Positions 25,686 through 34,613 are shown, counted from the stretch's first letter. The stretch is 64,000 nucleotides of DNA from HGM04593 sp045636545 (GCA_045636545.1 JAZTXR010000050.1:19131-83130), one strand, 5' to 3'. Numbers and translations are program-made. The notes: generated by a model from the letters alone, not told the origin.

Positions 25686-26953
25686 AACAGAACATCGATG
25701 TACTATTAGGCCTCCAGTGGGGCGACGAAGGAAAAGGCAAAGTCGTTGACGTATTGACACCCAACTACGACGTTGTCGCACGTTTTCAGGGCGGTCCAAA
25801 CGCCGGCCACACTTTGGAGTTCGACGGCAAGAAGTTCGTTTTGCGTTCAATTCCATCGGGCATCTTCCAAGGAGGCAAGGTAAATATCATAGGTAACGGT
25901 GTTGTGCTCGACCCGGCCCTTTTCAAAGGCGAGGCCGAGAGCCTCATCGAGGCAGGCTATGACCTCACAAAGAACCTTTACATCTCAAAGAAGGCACATC
26001 TCATCCTGCCCACACACCGCGTGCTCGATGCCGCATACGAGGCTGCCAAGGGCGATGCCAAGGTGGGCACCACCGGCAAGGGCATAGGCCCCACATATAC
26101 CGACAAGATAAGCCGTAACGGCCTGCGTGTCGGTGACATCCTCGAGAACTTCGAGCAGAAATATGCACAGGCAAAGGCACGTCACGAGCAGATTCTCAAG
26201 GACATGAACTACAGCTATGACATCACTGCAATTGAGCAGGAGTGGCTTGCAGCAGTAGAGTACCTCAAGAAGTTCCGCCTCATAGACAGCGAGCAGCTCA
26301 TCAATGACCTGATGAACGAGGGCAAGTCAATCCTTTGCGAGGGTGCACAGGGCAGTATGCTCGACATCGATTTCGGCAGCTACCCATTCGTAACATCATC
26401 GAACACAGTATGCGCGGGTGCCTGCACAGGCTTGGGTGTTGCTCCAAACAGAATTGGCCACGTCTATGGTATCACAAAGGCATACTGCACACGCGTTGGT
26501 GCCGGTCCGTTCCCCACAGAGCTTTTCGACGAGGACGGCAAGCTGATGCGCGACCGTGGCCACGAGTATGGCGCCGTGACAGGCCGTGAGCGCCGTTGCG
26601 GATGGATTGACCTTGTAGCGCTCAAATACACAATCATGATAAACGGTGTGACCCACCTCATTCTCATGAAGAGCGACGTGCTCGACACATTCCCCACAAT
26701 AAAGGCTTGTATCGCATACAAGAAGAACGGCGAGACACTCACTCACCTGCCATACGACATTGAGGGCGTTGAACCTGTATATACCGAGGTAAAGGGTTGG
26801 ATGACCGACCTCACCAAACTGCGTAGCGAGGAGGAGCTGCCACAGGCATTCAAGGATTACATCGCGTTCCTGGAGAAGGAGCTTGGCGTGCCCGTGAAGT
26901 ACCTGTCAATAGGCCCCGACCGCGACCAGACAATCACACGCAATATCCAATAA
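25682..26953 (+). CDS. purA: Adenylosuccinate synthase
   Basis: The 423-residue protein is full length for PurA. It has the catalytic GTP-binding N-terminus GLQWGDEGKGKVVDVLT, FQGGPNAGHTL, and GTTGKGIGPTYTDKISRNGL. The IMP and GTP sites include EGAQGSMLDIDFGSYPFVTS and TGRERRCGW. It converts IMP and aspartate to adenylosuccinate in AMP synthesis. It overlaps the fur-family gene by 4 nt, a coupling that puts purine synthesis under the regulator's own promoter. Confidence 0.97.
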   Translation: MKQNIDVLLGLQWGDEGKGKVVDVLTPNYDVVARFQGGPNAGHTLEFDGKKFVLRSIPSGIFQGGKVNIIGNGVVLDPALFKGEAESLIEAGYDLTKNLYISKKAHLILPTHRVLDAAYEAAKGDAKVGTTGKGIGPTYTDKISRNGLRVGDILENFEQKYAQAKARHEQILKDMNYSYDITAIEQEWLAAVEYLKKFRLIDSEQLINDLMNEGKSILCEGAQGSMLDIDFGSYPFVTSSNTVCAGACTGLGVAPNRIGHVYGITKAYCTRVGAGPFPTELFDEDGKLMRDRGHEYGAVTGRERRCGWIDLVALKYTIMINGVTHLILMKSDVLDTFPTIKACIAYKKNGETLTHLPYDIEGVEPVYTEVKGWMTDLTKLRSEEELPQAFKDYIAFLEKELGVPVKYLSIGPDRDQTITRNIQ

Positions 26954-26970
26954 CATTTAAAACACAATAT

Positions 26971-26997
26971 GTAGGGGCAGGGTCAGCCTGCCCTTAC
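26971..26997. repeat. Short palindromic repeat downstream of purA
   Basis: GTAGGGGCAGG and CCTGCCCTTAC face each other across GTCAG. This could end purA transcription and resembles dispersed intergenic repeats of Bacteroidetes. Confidence 0.5.
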
Positions 26998-27038
26998 TTA
27001 TTGAAATTTCAAGAAACAATATAGATATTTTCCTCGTT

Positions 27039-27114
27039 TATGTCATCCCGAACCTTGCGTGAGGGATCTTAAAAGCAATATTTGAGATATCTCACATACG
27101 GTCGATATGACATA
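27039..27114. repeat. 76-bp imperfect palindromic repeat element
   Basis: The left arm, TATGTCATCCCGAACC then TTGCGTGAGGGATCT (27039-27069), pairs imperfectly with the right arm ending CGATATGACATA (27085-27114). It is typical of dispersed GTCAT-ended elements in Bacteroidetes intergenic DNA. There is no ORF. Confidence 0.65.
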
Positions 27115-27170
27115 CATTTGTTTTGGGTCAACATCTATATTATTACCAAGTAAATTTTAGAAACAATACC

Positions 27171-27881
27171 ATGTTCTTAACAACAGCATACACAACAGTA
27201 GGTTACAACTACACATACCTGATACTGTTCCTTGGCATTGCCATCGTAAGCTACATTGTACAGGCCAACCTCAAAAGCAAGTTCGAGAAATACTCAAAGA
27301 TGCCCGTAGCAATGACCGGGCGCGACGTTGCCGTGAAGATGTTGCACGACAATGGCATATATGACGTAAAGGTGACCAGCACGCCGGGCACACTCACCGA
27401 CCACTACAACCCCGCGACAAAGACGGTAAACCTGAGCCAGGGTGTGTACAGCTCGGCAAGCATTGCCGCTGTGGCCGTTGCCGCGCACGAGTGCGGACAC
27501 GCTATCCAGCACGCAAAGGCATACGCTCCACTCAAGATGCGCTCGGCTATGGTACCTGTGGTCTCTTTCTCGTCGAACATAATGAGCTGGGTGCTGCTCA
27601 TAGGCATCCTCACTGTGCAGTCCATGCCGGGACTGCTGCTGGCAGGCATCATTCTGTTTGCGACAACAACACTCTTCAGCTTCATCACACTGCCTGTTGA
27701 GGTAGATGCAAGCCGCAGAGCGCTTGCCTGGTTGCATACTGCCGGCATAACAAATTCACAGAACCACAAATTCGCTTGCGGAGCACTGCGCTCGGCAGCA
27801 TACACATACGTTGTTGCAGCACTGTCGTCACTGGCGACACTGCTCTACTATGTAATGATATTCCTTAACAGACGCGACTAA
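27171..27881 (+). CDS. YugP-type neutral zinc metallopeptidase, membrane bound
   Basis: The start is ATG 27171; the longer frame begins at TTG 27123. The 236-residue protein has an N-terminal membrane segment (YTYLILFLGIAIVSYIVQ) and the zinc motif HECGH at residues 106-110 (AAHECGHAIQHAKAYAPL). Two or three more membrane segments follow (MSWVLLIGILTVQ, LLLAGIILFATTTLFSF, YVVAALSSLATLLYYVMIF). Later conserved residues EVDASRRALAWL are also typical. It is predicted to be an inner-membrane protease of unknown substrate. hisS follows 17 nt later. Confidence 0.88.
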   Translation: MFLTTAYTTVGYNYTYLILFLGIAIVSYIVQANLKSKFEKYSKMPVAMTGRDVAVKMLHDNGIYDVKVTSTPGTLTDHYNPATKTVNLSQGVYSSASIAAVAVAAHECGHAIQHAKAYAPLKMRSAMVPVVSFSSNIMSWVLLIGILTVQSMPGLLLAGIILFATTTLFSFITLPVEVDASRRALAWLHTAGITNSQNHKFACGALRSAAYTYVVAALSSLATLLYYVMIFLNRRD

Positions 27882-27898
27882 AAAAACATCAATAGACA

Positions 27899-29260
27899 AT
27901 GGCAGCAAAACCATCAATACCAAAGGGAACAAGGGATTTCTCACCCATTGAGATGTCCCGCAGAAACTACATATTCGACACAATACGCAAGGCATTCCAC
28001 CTGTTCGGGTTCCAGCAGATTGAGACACCGGCAATGGAGAACCTCTCTACGCTCATGGGAAAATATGGCGAGGAGGGCGACAAACTGCTTTTCAAGATAC
28101 AGAACTCGGGCGACTACTTCAAGGGACTCACCGACGAGGAGCTGCTCGGCCGCAACGCCGCCAAGCTGGCATCAAAGTTCTGCGAGAAGGGCCTGCGCTA
28201 CGACCTTACAGTGCCTTTTGCACGCTACGTGGTAATGCACCGCGAGGAGCTCACATTCCCCTTCAAGCGCTACCAGATACAACCCGTGTGGCGTGCCGAC
28301 CGCCCACAGAAGGGACGTTACCGCGAGTTCTACCAGTGCGATGCCGACATCATCGGCAACAACTCGCTCATCAACGAGGTGGAACTCATACAGCTCATCG
28401 ACTACGTCTTTGAGAAACTGGGCATACGCGTTGCCATAAAGCTCAACAACCGCAAGGTGCTTGCCGGCATAGCCGACGTCATTGGAGAGCCCGAGAAGAT
28501 AATAGACATCACCGTAGCCATAGACAAGATTGACAAGATTGGCCTCGACGGTGTCATTGCCGAGCTCAAGAGCAAGGAAATAAGCGACGGGTCAATTGAA
28601 AAGCTATTGCCCATCCTCAAGGCACAAGGCAACAACGGGGAGAAGATGCAGATTCTTGCCCAGACACTCAGTGGCAACGCCATTGGCGAGAAAGGTGTAG
28701 AGGAGCTGCAGTTCATACTCGATACAATAAAGGGCATGGGAATAAAGAGCACGCTCGACATTGACCTTACCCTTGCGCGCGGCCTCAACTACTACACCGG
28801 CGCAATCCTTGAGGTGAAGGCGCTCGACGTTGCCATCGGCAGCATCACAGGCGGCGGACGTTATGACAACCTCACCGGCGTGTTCGGCATGGACGGAATG
28901 TCGGGTGTAGGTATCTCGTTCGGTGCCGACCGCATCTATGATGTCATGAACCAGCTCGACCTCTACCCACAGGATGCCATCAGCACCACAAAGGTGATGT
29001 TCGTGAACTTTGGCGACAAGGAGGCATTGCGCTCACTGCAGATTATCGGTGAGTTGCGCAAGGCCGGCATCTCGGCCGAGCTTTTCCCAAGCAGCGACAA
29101 GATGAAGAAACAGATGGGATATGCCAACAACAAGGCCATTCCGTTTGTTGCCATCATTGGCGAGCAGGAGATGACCGACGGCACCGTCGCACTGAAGAAC
29201 ATGACTACCGGCGAACAGAAAACAGTTACCGCCGAAGAACTGAAAGAACTGCTTGCGTAA
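27899..29260 (+). CDS. hisS: Histidyl-tRNA synthetase
   Basis: The 453-residue class II synthetase has motif 1 near RRNYIFDTIRKAFHLFGFQQ with ETPAMENL. Motif 2 is QPVWRADRPQKGRYREFYQ. The histidine-A motif is LARGLNYYTGAILEV, and motif 3 is GVGISFGADRI. The C-terminal anticodon-binding domain starts near TTKVMFVNFGD. It charges tRNA-His. It probably shares an mRNA with the upstream protease gene. Confidence 0.96.
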   Translation: MAAKPSIPKGTRDFSPIEMSRRNYIFDTIRKAFHLFGFQQIETPAMENLSTLMGKYGEEGDKLLFKIQNSGDYFKGLTDEELLGRNAAKLASKFCEKGLRYDLTVPFARYVVMHREELTFPFKRYQIQPVWRADRPQKGRYREFYQCDADIIGNNSLINEVELIQLIDYVFEKLGIRVAIKLNNRKVLAGIADVIGEPEKIIDITVAIDKIDKIGLDGVIAELKSKEISDGSIEKLLPILKAQGNNGEKMQILAQTLSGNAIGEKGVEELQFILDTIKGMGIKSTLDIDLTLARGLNYYTGAILEVKALDVAIGSITGGGRYDNLTGVFGMDGMSGVGISFGADRIYDVMNQLDLYPQDAISTTKVMFVNFGDKEALRSLQIIGELRKAGISAELFPSSDKMKKQMGYANNKAIPFVAIIGEQEMTDGTVALKNMTTGEQKTVTAEELKELLA

Positions 29261-29281
29261 AAGCAGAACCTACATAACATA

Positions 29282-29322
29282 AAAGCGACAGGTCACTTTT
29301 TTAAAAAGTGACCTGTCGCTTT
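29282..29322. terminator. Bidirectional terminator, 20-bp perfect stem
   Basis: AAAGCGACAGGTCACTTTTT (29282-29301) pairs with 29303-29322. It lies between the convergent hisS and VWA genes. Confidence 0.88.
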
Positions 29323-29324
29323 GT

Positions 29325-30767
29325 TTATACCTCAACTATCTCATCAAAGAGTTCTCCCCACCCCATGTCGGTAGCATGACCTATTTTTAGACCATAGAAC
29401 CTTGTACCCGACCTCCGGTACTCCGCAAGCCGTCTGCGTTGAACAACACCACACATAGGTATGATGAAATCTGTACACCATAGAACATCGGCCGAAGCGT
29501 ATGTACCCTTCTCAAGCAACGCGAATACAATATCCAGCATACGCGCGGCATTTGTGCCACCATCCGACTTGTGCCTGAAGAAATTCAGCAATGCTGCGCG
29601 GTCACGCATCACATTGATTGGCTGCGCATCGACCGAAAAAGAGACAAGGAAAAGGTCGCGCCGCTGTCGCTCGGCCATCAAAAGCAGTTTCATCATCAGC
29701 GAGTTCACCAACAACTCCGGGTGCCCGCTCATGCTTCCCGAACGGTCAACACACACAATCATTGGACCTTTGAGCCTTGCCGGCCTGCGGTTCAGCCCCC
29801 TTGATGGCTTCAGGAGCTCGCTCTTGTGACGGAAGCTCTGCAGGCTATTGGTCGCGTATTTATACAAAAACACATCGTAGAGGGTGTCGTCACCACAATG
29901 CGCACACTCAAGCGGAAGCATCGACCTGATATCCTGCCCCAACGTCACACCCAGTATGTCACTCTTTGAAGCATGCTCAAGTTCCATTGCACCTCCATAA
30001 GATACAGACATACGCCTCTTGCCATTTTCGTCGGGCTCACGCCCCATCATGTCGGCAATCCTTTGCAACTGAGGATACTGTTTCTGCACCCTTGCCACAC
30101 ACAGGAACTGCTCAAAGACAAGAGAATTCCACTGACCGGCCATCATTCCCCAGGCCTGGAAGAACATTTCCTTCTCCACTCCGTTCTTTTTAAGATATTC
30201 AGGGATGCCCACAAGGTTCTGTTTCAGGATTTTACTGTTGCGTTCCTTTATATCCTCCACATCGCGCCGTTGTTGTTCCTGCCGGCGACGGTCAAAAGCC
30301 TTGTTCCAGTCATCAATCATCCTTTTCCACACCTCCTCATCGGCAAGTCCGCCTTCACTTCCGAATTTTTCCCTGTAGTAACGCTCGTCAAAACCAAACT
30401 GCTGGAACTCATCGCTTATCTCCGAGAGCAGCCTGTTCCACCCGTCACGTTTCTTGCGTTCACTCCAAAGGAGAGCATGCCTCATTTTTTGCAGTTGCCC
30501 TTGCGCACATGAGTTCCTGAATTTCTCGCGTGTGACAATCTGTTTAATGAATGCAAGCATATTATCATAGAAGACGCGTGCCTTGACATCGTCACTCAAC
30601 ACATTGTAAATGACAAAAGGGTCGCCCATTACCTCATAAAGATAATTCTCGAGGTAGTCTGTTACACATTGGCCGCTCCTGTCGGGCAGGATTCCAGTCT
30701 TTACAAACCCATCAAGGATATTGACATAGTGCCACCCCTCGGCATACATTTCACTCACATCAGCCAT
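29325..30767 (-). CDS. ViaA-like VWA-domain protein, partner of the MoxR/RavA ATPase
   Basis: The 480-residue cytoplasmic protein has a helical N-terminal region of about 330 residues. A C-terminal von Willebrand A domain follows with an intact MIDAS motif D341-R-S343-G-S345 (MIVCVDRSGSMSGHPELL) and later TDFIIP. This layout matches ViaA (YieM), whose partner is the ATPase RavA. The gene overlaps the upstream ATPase gene by 8 nt, which strengthens that reading. RavA-ViaA in E. coli is linked to respiratory complexes and aminoglycoside sensitivity. The role in Bacteroidales is unknown. Confidence 0.85.
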   Translation of the reverse strand: MADVSEMYAEGWHYVNILDGFVKTGILPDRSGQCVTDYLENYLYEVMGDPFVIYNVLSDDVKARVFYDNMLAFIKQIVTREKFRNSCAQGQLQKMRHALLWSERKKRDGWNRLLSEISDEFQQFGFDERYYREKFGSEGGLADEEVWKRMIDDWNKAFDRRRQEQQRRDVEDIKERNSKILKQNLVGIPEYLKKNGVEKEMFFQAWGMMAGQWNSLVFEQFLCVARVQKQYPQLQRIADMMGREPDENGKRRMSVSYGGAMELEHASKSDILGVTLGQDIRSMLPLECAHCGDDTLYDVFLYKYATNSLQSFRHKSELLKPSRGLNRRPARLKGPMIVCVDRSGSMSGHPELLVNSLMMKLLLMAERQRRDLFLVSFSVDAQPINVMRDRAALLNFFRHKSDGGTNAARMLDIVFALLEKGTYASADVLWCTDFIIPMCGVVQRRRLAEYRRSGTRFYGLKIGHATDMGWGELFDEIVEV

Positions 30768-32307
30768 AGAGCAACTCGCTTATATCAGCCCTTGTCAAAG
30801 CAATCCGCCTCATCATTTCACTCACCACGGAGCGCATGCGTTCCGCATCGGCCGGGTTTATGAAAATATTGTCGGCAAGGCAGCTGTTTATGCCGTTCAA
30901 TCCAGCAGCACACTGCTCAATCTCGGCCTCATAGTCATACCCGTCGGCAGTGAACAGAGAAGCCTGCCTGTTCTGCAGCGCAGCCATCTCGCGCGCCGAA
31001 TAGCGTTCCAACTCACAGCGCACACCGTTGATATACAAGAACTCCCGGTCGCGCATTAGCCTTACCTTCTCACCGCTGTTATAATTTGTATTATTGCCAA
31101 AGGCTCTGATGCGCTCTTTCGCAGGGTCGGTCGCATCGGTATACAGATGCCCCGACACGGGATTACGCTCCGTTATGCTTGGCAGGCGATGATAATCCGA
31201 GGCAAAGATATATGTGTTACCCGTGTTGTATGTACTCAGCCTGTAATAGAAGTCATCGTACAATATCAGGTTGACATCCTCGGGCCTTGCCTGCATTCTC
31301 GTCTCCTCGAGCGCAGCTGCAGCACGCTTCATACGCACAGCCTTCTCAACCCGCTGCTGCAATTGCACATGCCGTTTGTCAAGCGCCGCAAACAGCGAGT
31401 TTGTGACCACCTCGCGCACCACTGCGCACTCGGCAGGCTCGTTCCAAAGACAATGCGCAAGCACTGCAACATCCGAAAGGTTTGTCTGCCTGCGACCGTG
31501 TACAAAAGCCGATGCCCTCAACAGATTCACAGCCTTTTTCCAACGGCGGTCACTCACATATATGCTGTACACCGCACCACTCTCCTTGTCCGTCATATTC
31601 TGCAACTGTTCACGTATGTAAAGAACACTCTCCATGACAGCGGCATCAACATCCACCGCTGCAATCTCCCTTCGCCATTGTTCATATTCAGCGCCGGTTA
31701 TCTGCAGTTGCTCCAACTGTGCCGGATACTGCACCTCGTCGGTATCAAGTATCATTGAGAGAAAAGCCTTTTTATCCTTGACACCCTGTGACATATAACG
31801 CACAAGAAACCTGTCCCACAGAGCCTCAAGCCCCTCACCATCGGCCGGCAATTCATTACTCGCCGCCACCAGCAGCTTGAGGGGCAGAACCACCTCGCTG
31901 TTGCCATTACGGAAAATCTTTTCATTCAGGGCTGTAAGCAGAGTGTTCTGGATTGCCGGCCCCGCTTTCCATATCTCGTCCAGAAAGACAACATCGGCAG
32001 TCGGCAGATATCCGTCAATGACACGCTCATAGGTATCATTCTCCTTGAGTTTGCTGATGCTCACAGGGCCAAAGATATCATCGGGGGTACTGAAACGCGA
32101 CATCAGGTACTCGAATGAACGCGCACCGGCAAAAGCATCCTTCAACCTGCGCGCCACCATACTCTTTGCCACACCCGGTGGGCCAAGAAGAATCATACTC
32201 TCACCGGCCAACGCCGCCAACAATCCCAAACGCAATTCAGTCTCCTTCTCGTACACACCGCGGCCTATCTCGCCAAGCAAAGCCAATATTCTGTCACGTA
32301 TCTTCAT
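30760..32307 (-). CDS. RavA-like MoxR-family AAA+ ATPase
   Basis: The 515-residue protein has the MoxR/RavA AAA+ core in its first 260 residues. Walker A is GPPGVAKS (42-49), Walker B is VVFLDEIW with D110-E111, and the segments FSTPDDIFGPVSISKL and NTLLTALNEKIF are typical of RavA (YieN). The C-terminal half is helical, resembling the RavA triple-helix/LARA region, with less evident conservation. It forms an operon with the VWA gene. This pairing is the usual chaperone-like MoxR module. A well-placed promoter precedes it. Confidence 0.88.
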   Translation of the reverse strand: MKIRDRILALLGEIGRGVYEKETELRLGLLAALAGESMILLGPPGVAKSMVARRLKDAFAGARSFEYLMSRFSTPDDIFGPVSISKLKENDTYERVIDGYLPTADVVFLDEIWKAGPAIQNTLLTALNEKIFRNGNSEVVLPLKLLVAASNELPADGEGLEALWDRFLVRYMSQGVKDKKAFLSMILDTDEVQYPAQLEQLQITGAEYEQWRREIAAVDVDAAVMESVLYIREQLQNMTDKESGAVYSIYVSDRRWKKAVNLLRASAFVHGRRQTNLSDVAVLAHCLWNEPAECAVVREVVTNSLFAALDKRHVQLQQRVEKAVRMKRAAAALEETRMQARPEDVNLILYDDFYYRLSTYNTGNTYIFASDYHRLPSITERNPVSGHLYTDATDPAKERIRAFGNNTNYNSGEKVRLMRDREFLYINGVRCELERYSAREMAALQNRQASLFTADGYDYEAEIEQCAAGLNGINSCLADNIFINPADAERMRSVVSEMMRRIALTRADISELLYG

Positions 32308-32326
32308 TTTTCAGTCCTTATTTACG

Positions 32327-32357
32327 CGAAGATAGCAATAAATTGAATGAAATCAAA
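32327..32357 (-). promoter_or_regulatory. Promoter for the RavA/ViaA-like operon
   Basis: TTTG (32357-32354) and TATCTTCG (32334-32327) are 19 nt apart on the minus strand. The -7 element deviates from TAnnTTTG at one position, and the ATG lies about 20 nt downstream. Confidence 0.6.
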
Positions 32358-32423
32358 CGGCATCCCACCGTCACTATTACAAAAAGAACCTCTTAAATGA
32401 ATATAGCAGGATTTAGGAACTGT

Positions 32424-32451
32424 TTAAGAAGCTGTTTGAATTTCTAAAAAA
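32424..32451 (+). repeat. Single arm of the AGAAGCTGTTTGAATTT repeat
   Basis: The arm AAGAAGCTGTTTGAATTT recurs here followed by CTAAAAAAAA, without its complementary arm. The full palindrome is the terminator at 4752-4796, and a more diverged version (AAGCTATTTGATTCTCTAAA) starts at about 57217. Confidence 0.45.
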
Positions 32452-32582
32452 AATAACGAAACAAGGGTTACTTTTTGTATTTTCTGTCATTTAACTGACA
32501 AAAGCCACAAATTGTATATCTCTTCGAAAAAAAGAGATTGATGAAATAATCGATAATAAACACAAACAAAACTTATACAATT

Positions 32583-34391
32583 ATGAAACATCTAAAAGGA
32601 TTATTTACAGCACTTTTATTATTGTGTTGCATGGGAACTGTGAAAGCAGAAGAGGTGACAATCGACGGCATCAGGTACGATGTTATTACTAAAGCAAAAA
32701 AAGCAACAGTAATTAAGGGAGGCAATTATTCCGGGGAGATTGTTATACCAAGCGAAATAACACACAACGGAGTGACATGCAGAGTAACAAGCATTGGAGG
32801 TAGTGCGTTCTATAATTGCAGAGGCCTTACCGGCATTGAAATCCCAAACAGCGTAACAAGCATTGGAGACGAGGCGTTCTATAATTGTACTGGCCTTACA
32901 AGCATTGAAATACCAAACAGTGTTACAAGCATTGGAAAATATACGTTCCAATATTGCTCCGGCCTTACTAGCATTGAAATCCCTAACAGCGTTACAAGCA
33001 TTGGACGTCATGCGTTCTATGGTTGCACAGGCCTTACAAGCATTGAAATACCAAACAGCGTAACAAGCATTGGAGAGGTGGCGTTCTATAATTGCAGAGG
33101 CCTTACCAGCATTGAAATACCAAACAGTGTTACAAACATTGGAAAATATGCGTTCCAATATTGCTCCGGCCTTACAAGCATTGAAATCCCAAGCAGTGTT
33201 ACAAGCATTGGAAATGGAGCGTTCCAATATTGCTCCGGCCTTACAAGCTTTGAAATTCCTAACAGCATAACAAGCATTGGAGATGAAGCGTTCGAGGGTT
33301 GCACCGGCCTTACAAGCATTACAATACCTAACAGCGTTACAAGCATTGGAACTGAGGCGTTCTATAATTGCAAAAGCCTTACAAGCATTGAAATTCCAAA
33401 CAGCGTAACAAGCATTGGAAGCTCTGCATTCAGTAGTTGCACCGGCCTTACAAGCATTGAAATCCCGAACAGCGTTACAACTATTGGAAGTGCTGCGTTC
33501 GCTGGTTGCTCCGGCCTTACAAACATTGTAATCCCTAACAGCGTAACAAGCATTGGAGGTTGGGCGTTCTCAGATTGTACCGGCCTTACAAACATTATAA
33601 TCCCCAATAGCGTTACAAGCATTGGAAGCTCTGCGTTCTATGGCTGTACCGGCCTTGAAACAGCAACAATAGGAAGTGGTGTGAAAAACATTTATTCAGT
33701 AGCATTTGCAAAATGTGAAAATCTTGCAGATGTTTATTGCCTTGCGACAACGGTGCCGTCGACAAGTAGCGATGCTTTCAATGAGTCTTACCCCGAGTAT
33801 ATGACACTGCATGTGCCTACCGAGGCTATAAACAGCTATAAGACAACTGCGCCGTGGAGCAGTTTCGGAACTATTGTTACACTCGACGGGGAAGATTATG
33901 TTGAGCCCGAAGTAAAAGTTTGCGCTACACCTGTAATATCATATAGCAACGGCAAAATTGAAATTGAATGTGAAACAGAGGGTGCAGAGTTTATAACAAC
34001 TGTCACAAACAATTATGCAAAAAATTACTACAGCAACAAATTTGAACTATCGGCAACATACGACATCTGCGTTTATGCAATGGCAACAGGTCACGAAAAT
34101 TCGGAGACAGTCAACGCGACACTCTGTTGGATTGAATGTGAGTGCACCGCAGATGATACTGGCATTATCAATATCCCGGCAAAAGCAGCACTTGTAACAT
34201 CAAATGGCGGTGTATTGTCAATCTGTTGCCAGCTTGACGGCGAGGAGGTTGCTGTCTACACAACCGACGGTGTGCTCGTTGGCGCAGCAACAATCGAAAA
34301 CAGCACGGCAACAGTTACAACAGGCCTTTCAAAAGGCGACATTGCAATAGTAAAAATTGGAGAAAAGAGCATAAAGGTCGCTGTCAATTAA
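32583..34391 (+). CDS. BspA-type leucine-rich repeat surface protein with C-terminal sorting-like domain
   Basis: The 602-residue protein has a signal peptide (MKHLKGLFTALLLLCCMGTV, then KAEE). Thirteen regular 23-residue LRR_5 units follow, from residue 68, with consensus VTSIGxxAFxxCxGLTSIEIPNS, plus one degenerate unit. The array spans nucleotides 32784-33749. A Thr/Ser-rich region follows, then a C-terminal beta-rich domain (LDGEEVAVYTTDGVLVGAAT, ending KIGEKSIKVAVN) that resembles type IX secretion sorting domains. BspA-like proteins are implicated in adhesion to host proteins; this function is inferred. The array is strikingly uniform at the DNA level. Terminator-like hairpins follow. 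Confidence 0.88.
   Translation: MKHLKGLFTALLLLCCMGTVKAEEVTIDGIRYDVITKAKKATVIKGGNYSGEIVIPSEITHNGVTCRVTSIGGSAFYNCRGLTGIEIPNSVTSIGDEAFYNCTGLTSIEIPNSVTSIGKYTFQYCSGLTSIEIPNSVTSIGRHAFYGCTGLTSIEIPNSVTSIGEVAFYNCRGLTSIEIPNSVTNIGKYAFQYCSGLTSIEIPSSVTSIGNGAFQYCSGLTSFEIPNSITSIGDEAFEGCTGLTSITIPNSVTSIGTEAFYNCKSLTSIEIPNSVTSIGSSAFSSCTGLTSIEIPNSVTTIGSAAFAGCSGLTNIVIPNSVTSIGGWAFSDCTGLTNIIIPNSVTSIGSSAFYGCTGLETATIGSGVKNIYSVAFAKCENLADVYCLATTVPSTSSDAFNESYPEYMTLHVPTEAINSYKTTAPWSSFGTIVTLDGEDYVEPEVKVCATPVISYSNGKIEIECETEGAEFITTVTNNYAKNYYSNKFELSATYDICVYAMATGHENSETVNATLCWIECECTADDTGIINIPAKAALVTSNGGVLSICCQLDGEEVAVYTTDGVLVGAATIENSTATVTTGLSKGDIAIVKIGEKSIKVAVN
32784..33680 (+). repeat. Tandem 69-bp coding repeat array (13 units)
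   Basis: Thirteen consecutive 69-bp units encode VTSIGxxAFxxCxGLTxIEIPNS. Units are highly similar in DNA, including long identical stretches such as ACAAGCATTGAAATCCC. This is enough to permit slippage or recombination that changes unit number. Confidence 0.85.
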
Positions 34392-34415
34392 TAAAACAAA
34401 AACATGACAACTCAA

Positions 34416-34446
34416 GAGCGGAGGGGTGGTTTGTACCCTTCCGCTC
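34416..34446 (+). terminator. Possible terminator hairpin after the LRR gene
   Basis: GAGCGGAGGGGT (34416-34427) pairs with ACCCTTCCGCTC (34435-34446) with one mismatch. There is no T run, so this is a weaker terminator prediction. Confidence 0.45.
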
Positions 34447-34508
34447 ATGTGTTATGCATCGGTAGTATCAATATCTCCTCTTTTATACCTAAAATAAACA
34501 GAATTTAT

Positions 34509-34539
34509 TTTGCTGTCAATAATGTTTAAATTACCTTTG
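34509..34539 (+). promoter_or_regulatory. Bacteroidetes-type promoter for pta-ackA
   Basis: TTTG (34509-34512) and TACCTTTG (34532-34539) are 19 nt apart, an excellent match, about 75 nt before the pta start. Confidence 0.75.
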
Positions 34540-34613
34540 CATATAGTATGCCTGCGTGATAACACTCCACAGACATAAAAAACGAATTTTTACAAAATTA
34601 AATTATTTATACT

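Noticed and set aside
29325..32307. Anti-phage AAA+/VWA defence system
   Set aside because: MoxR-VWA pairs occur in some defence islands, but no nuclease, toxin or defence gene adjoins; the ravA-viaA housekeeping module is the simpler reading.
32619..33227. Open antisense frame of 202 codons through the LRR array
   Set aside because: It is a by-product of the regular 69-bp periodicity. Its product is repetitive and has no recognisable domain.
32784..33680. Regular repeats with CRISPR-like periodicity
   Set aside because: The 69-bp units are continuous, encode leucine-rich repeats in one frame and lack unique spacers; no cas genes are near.
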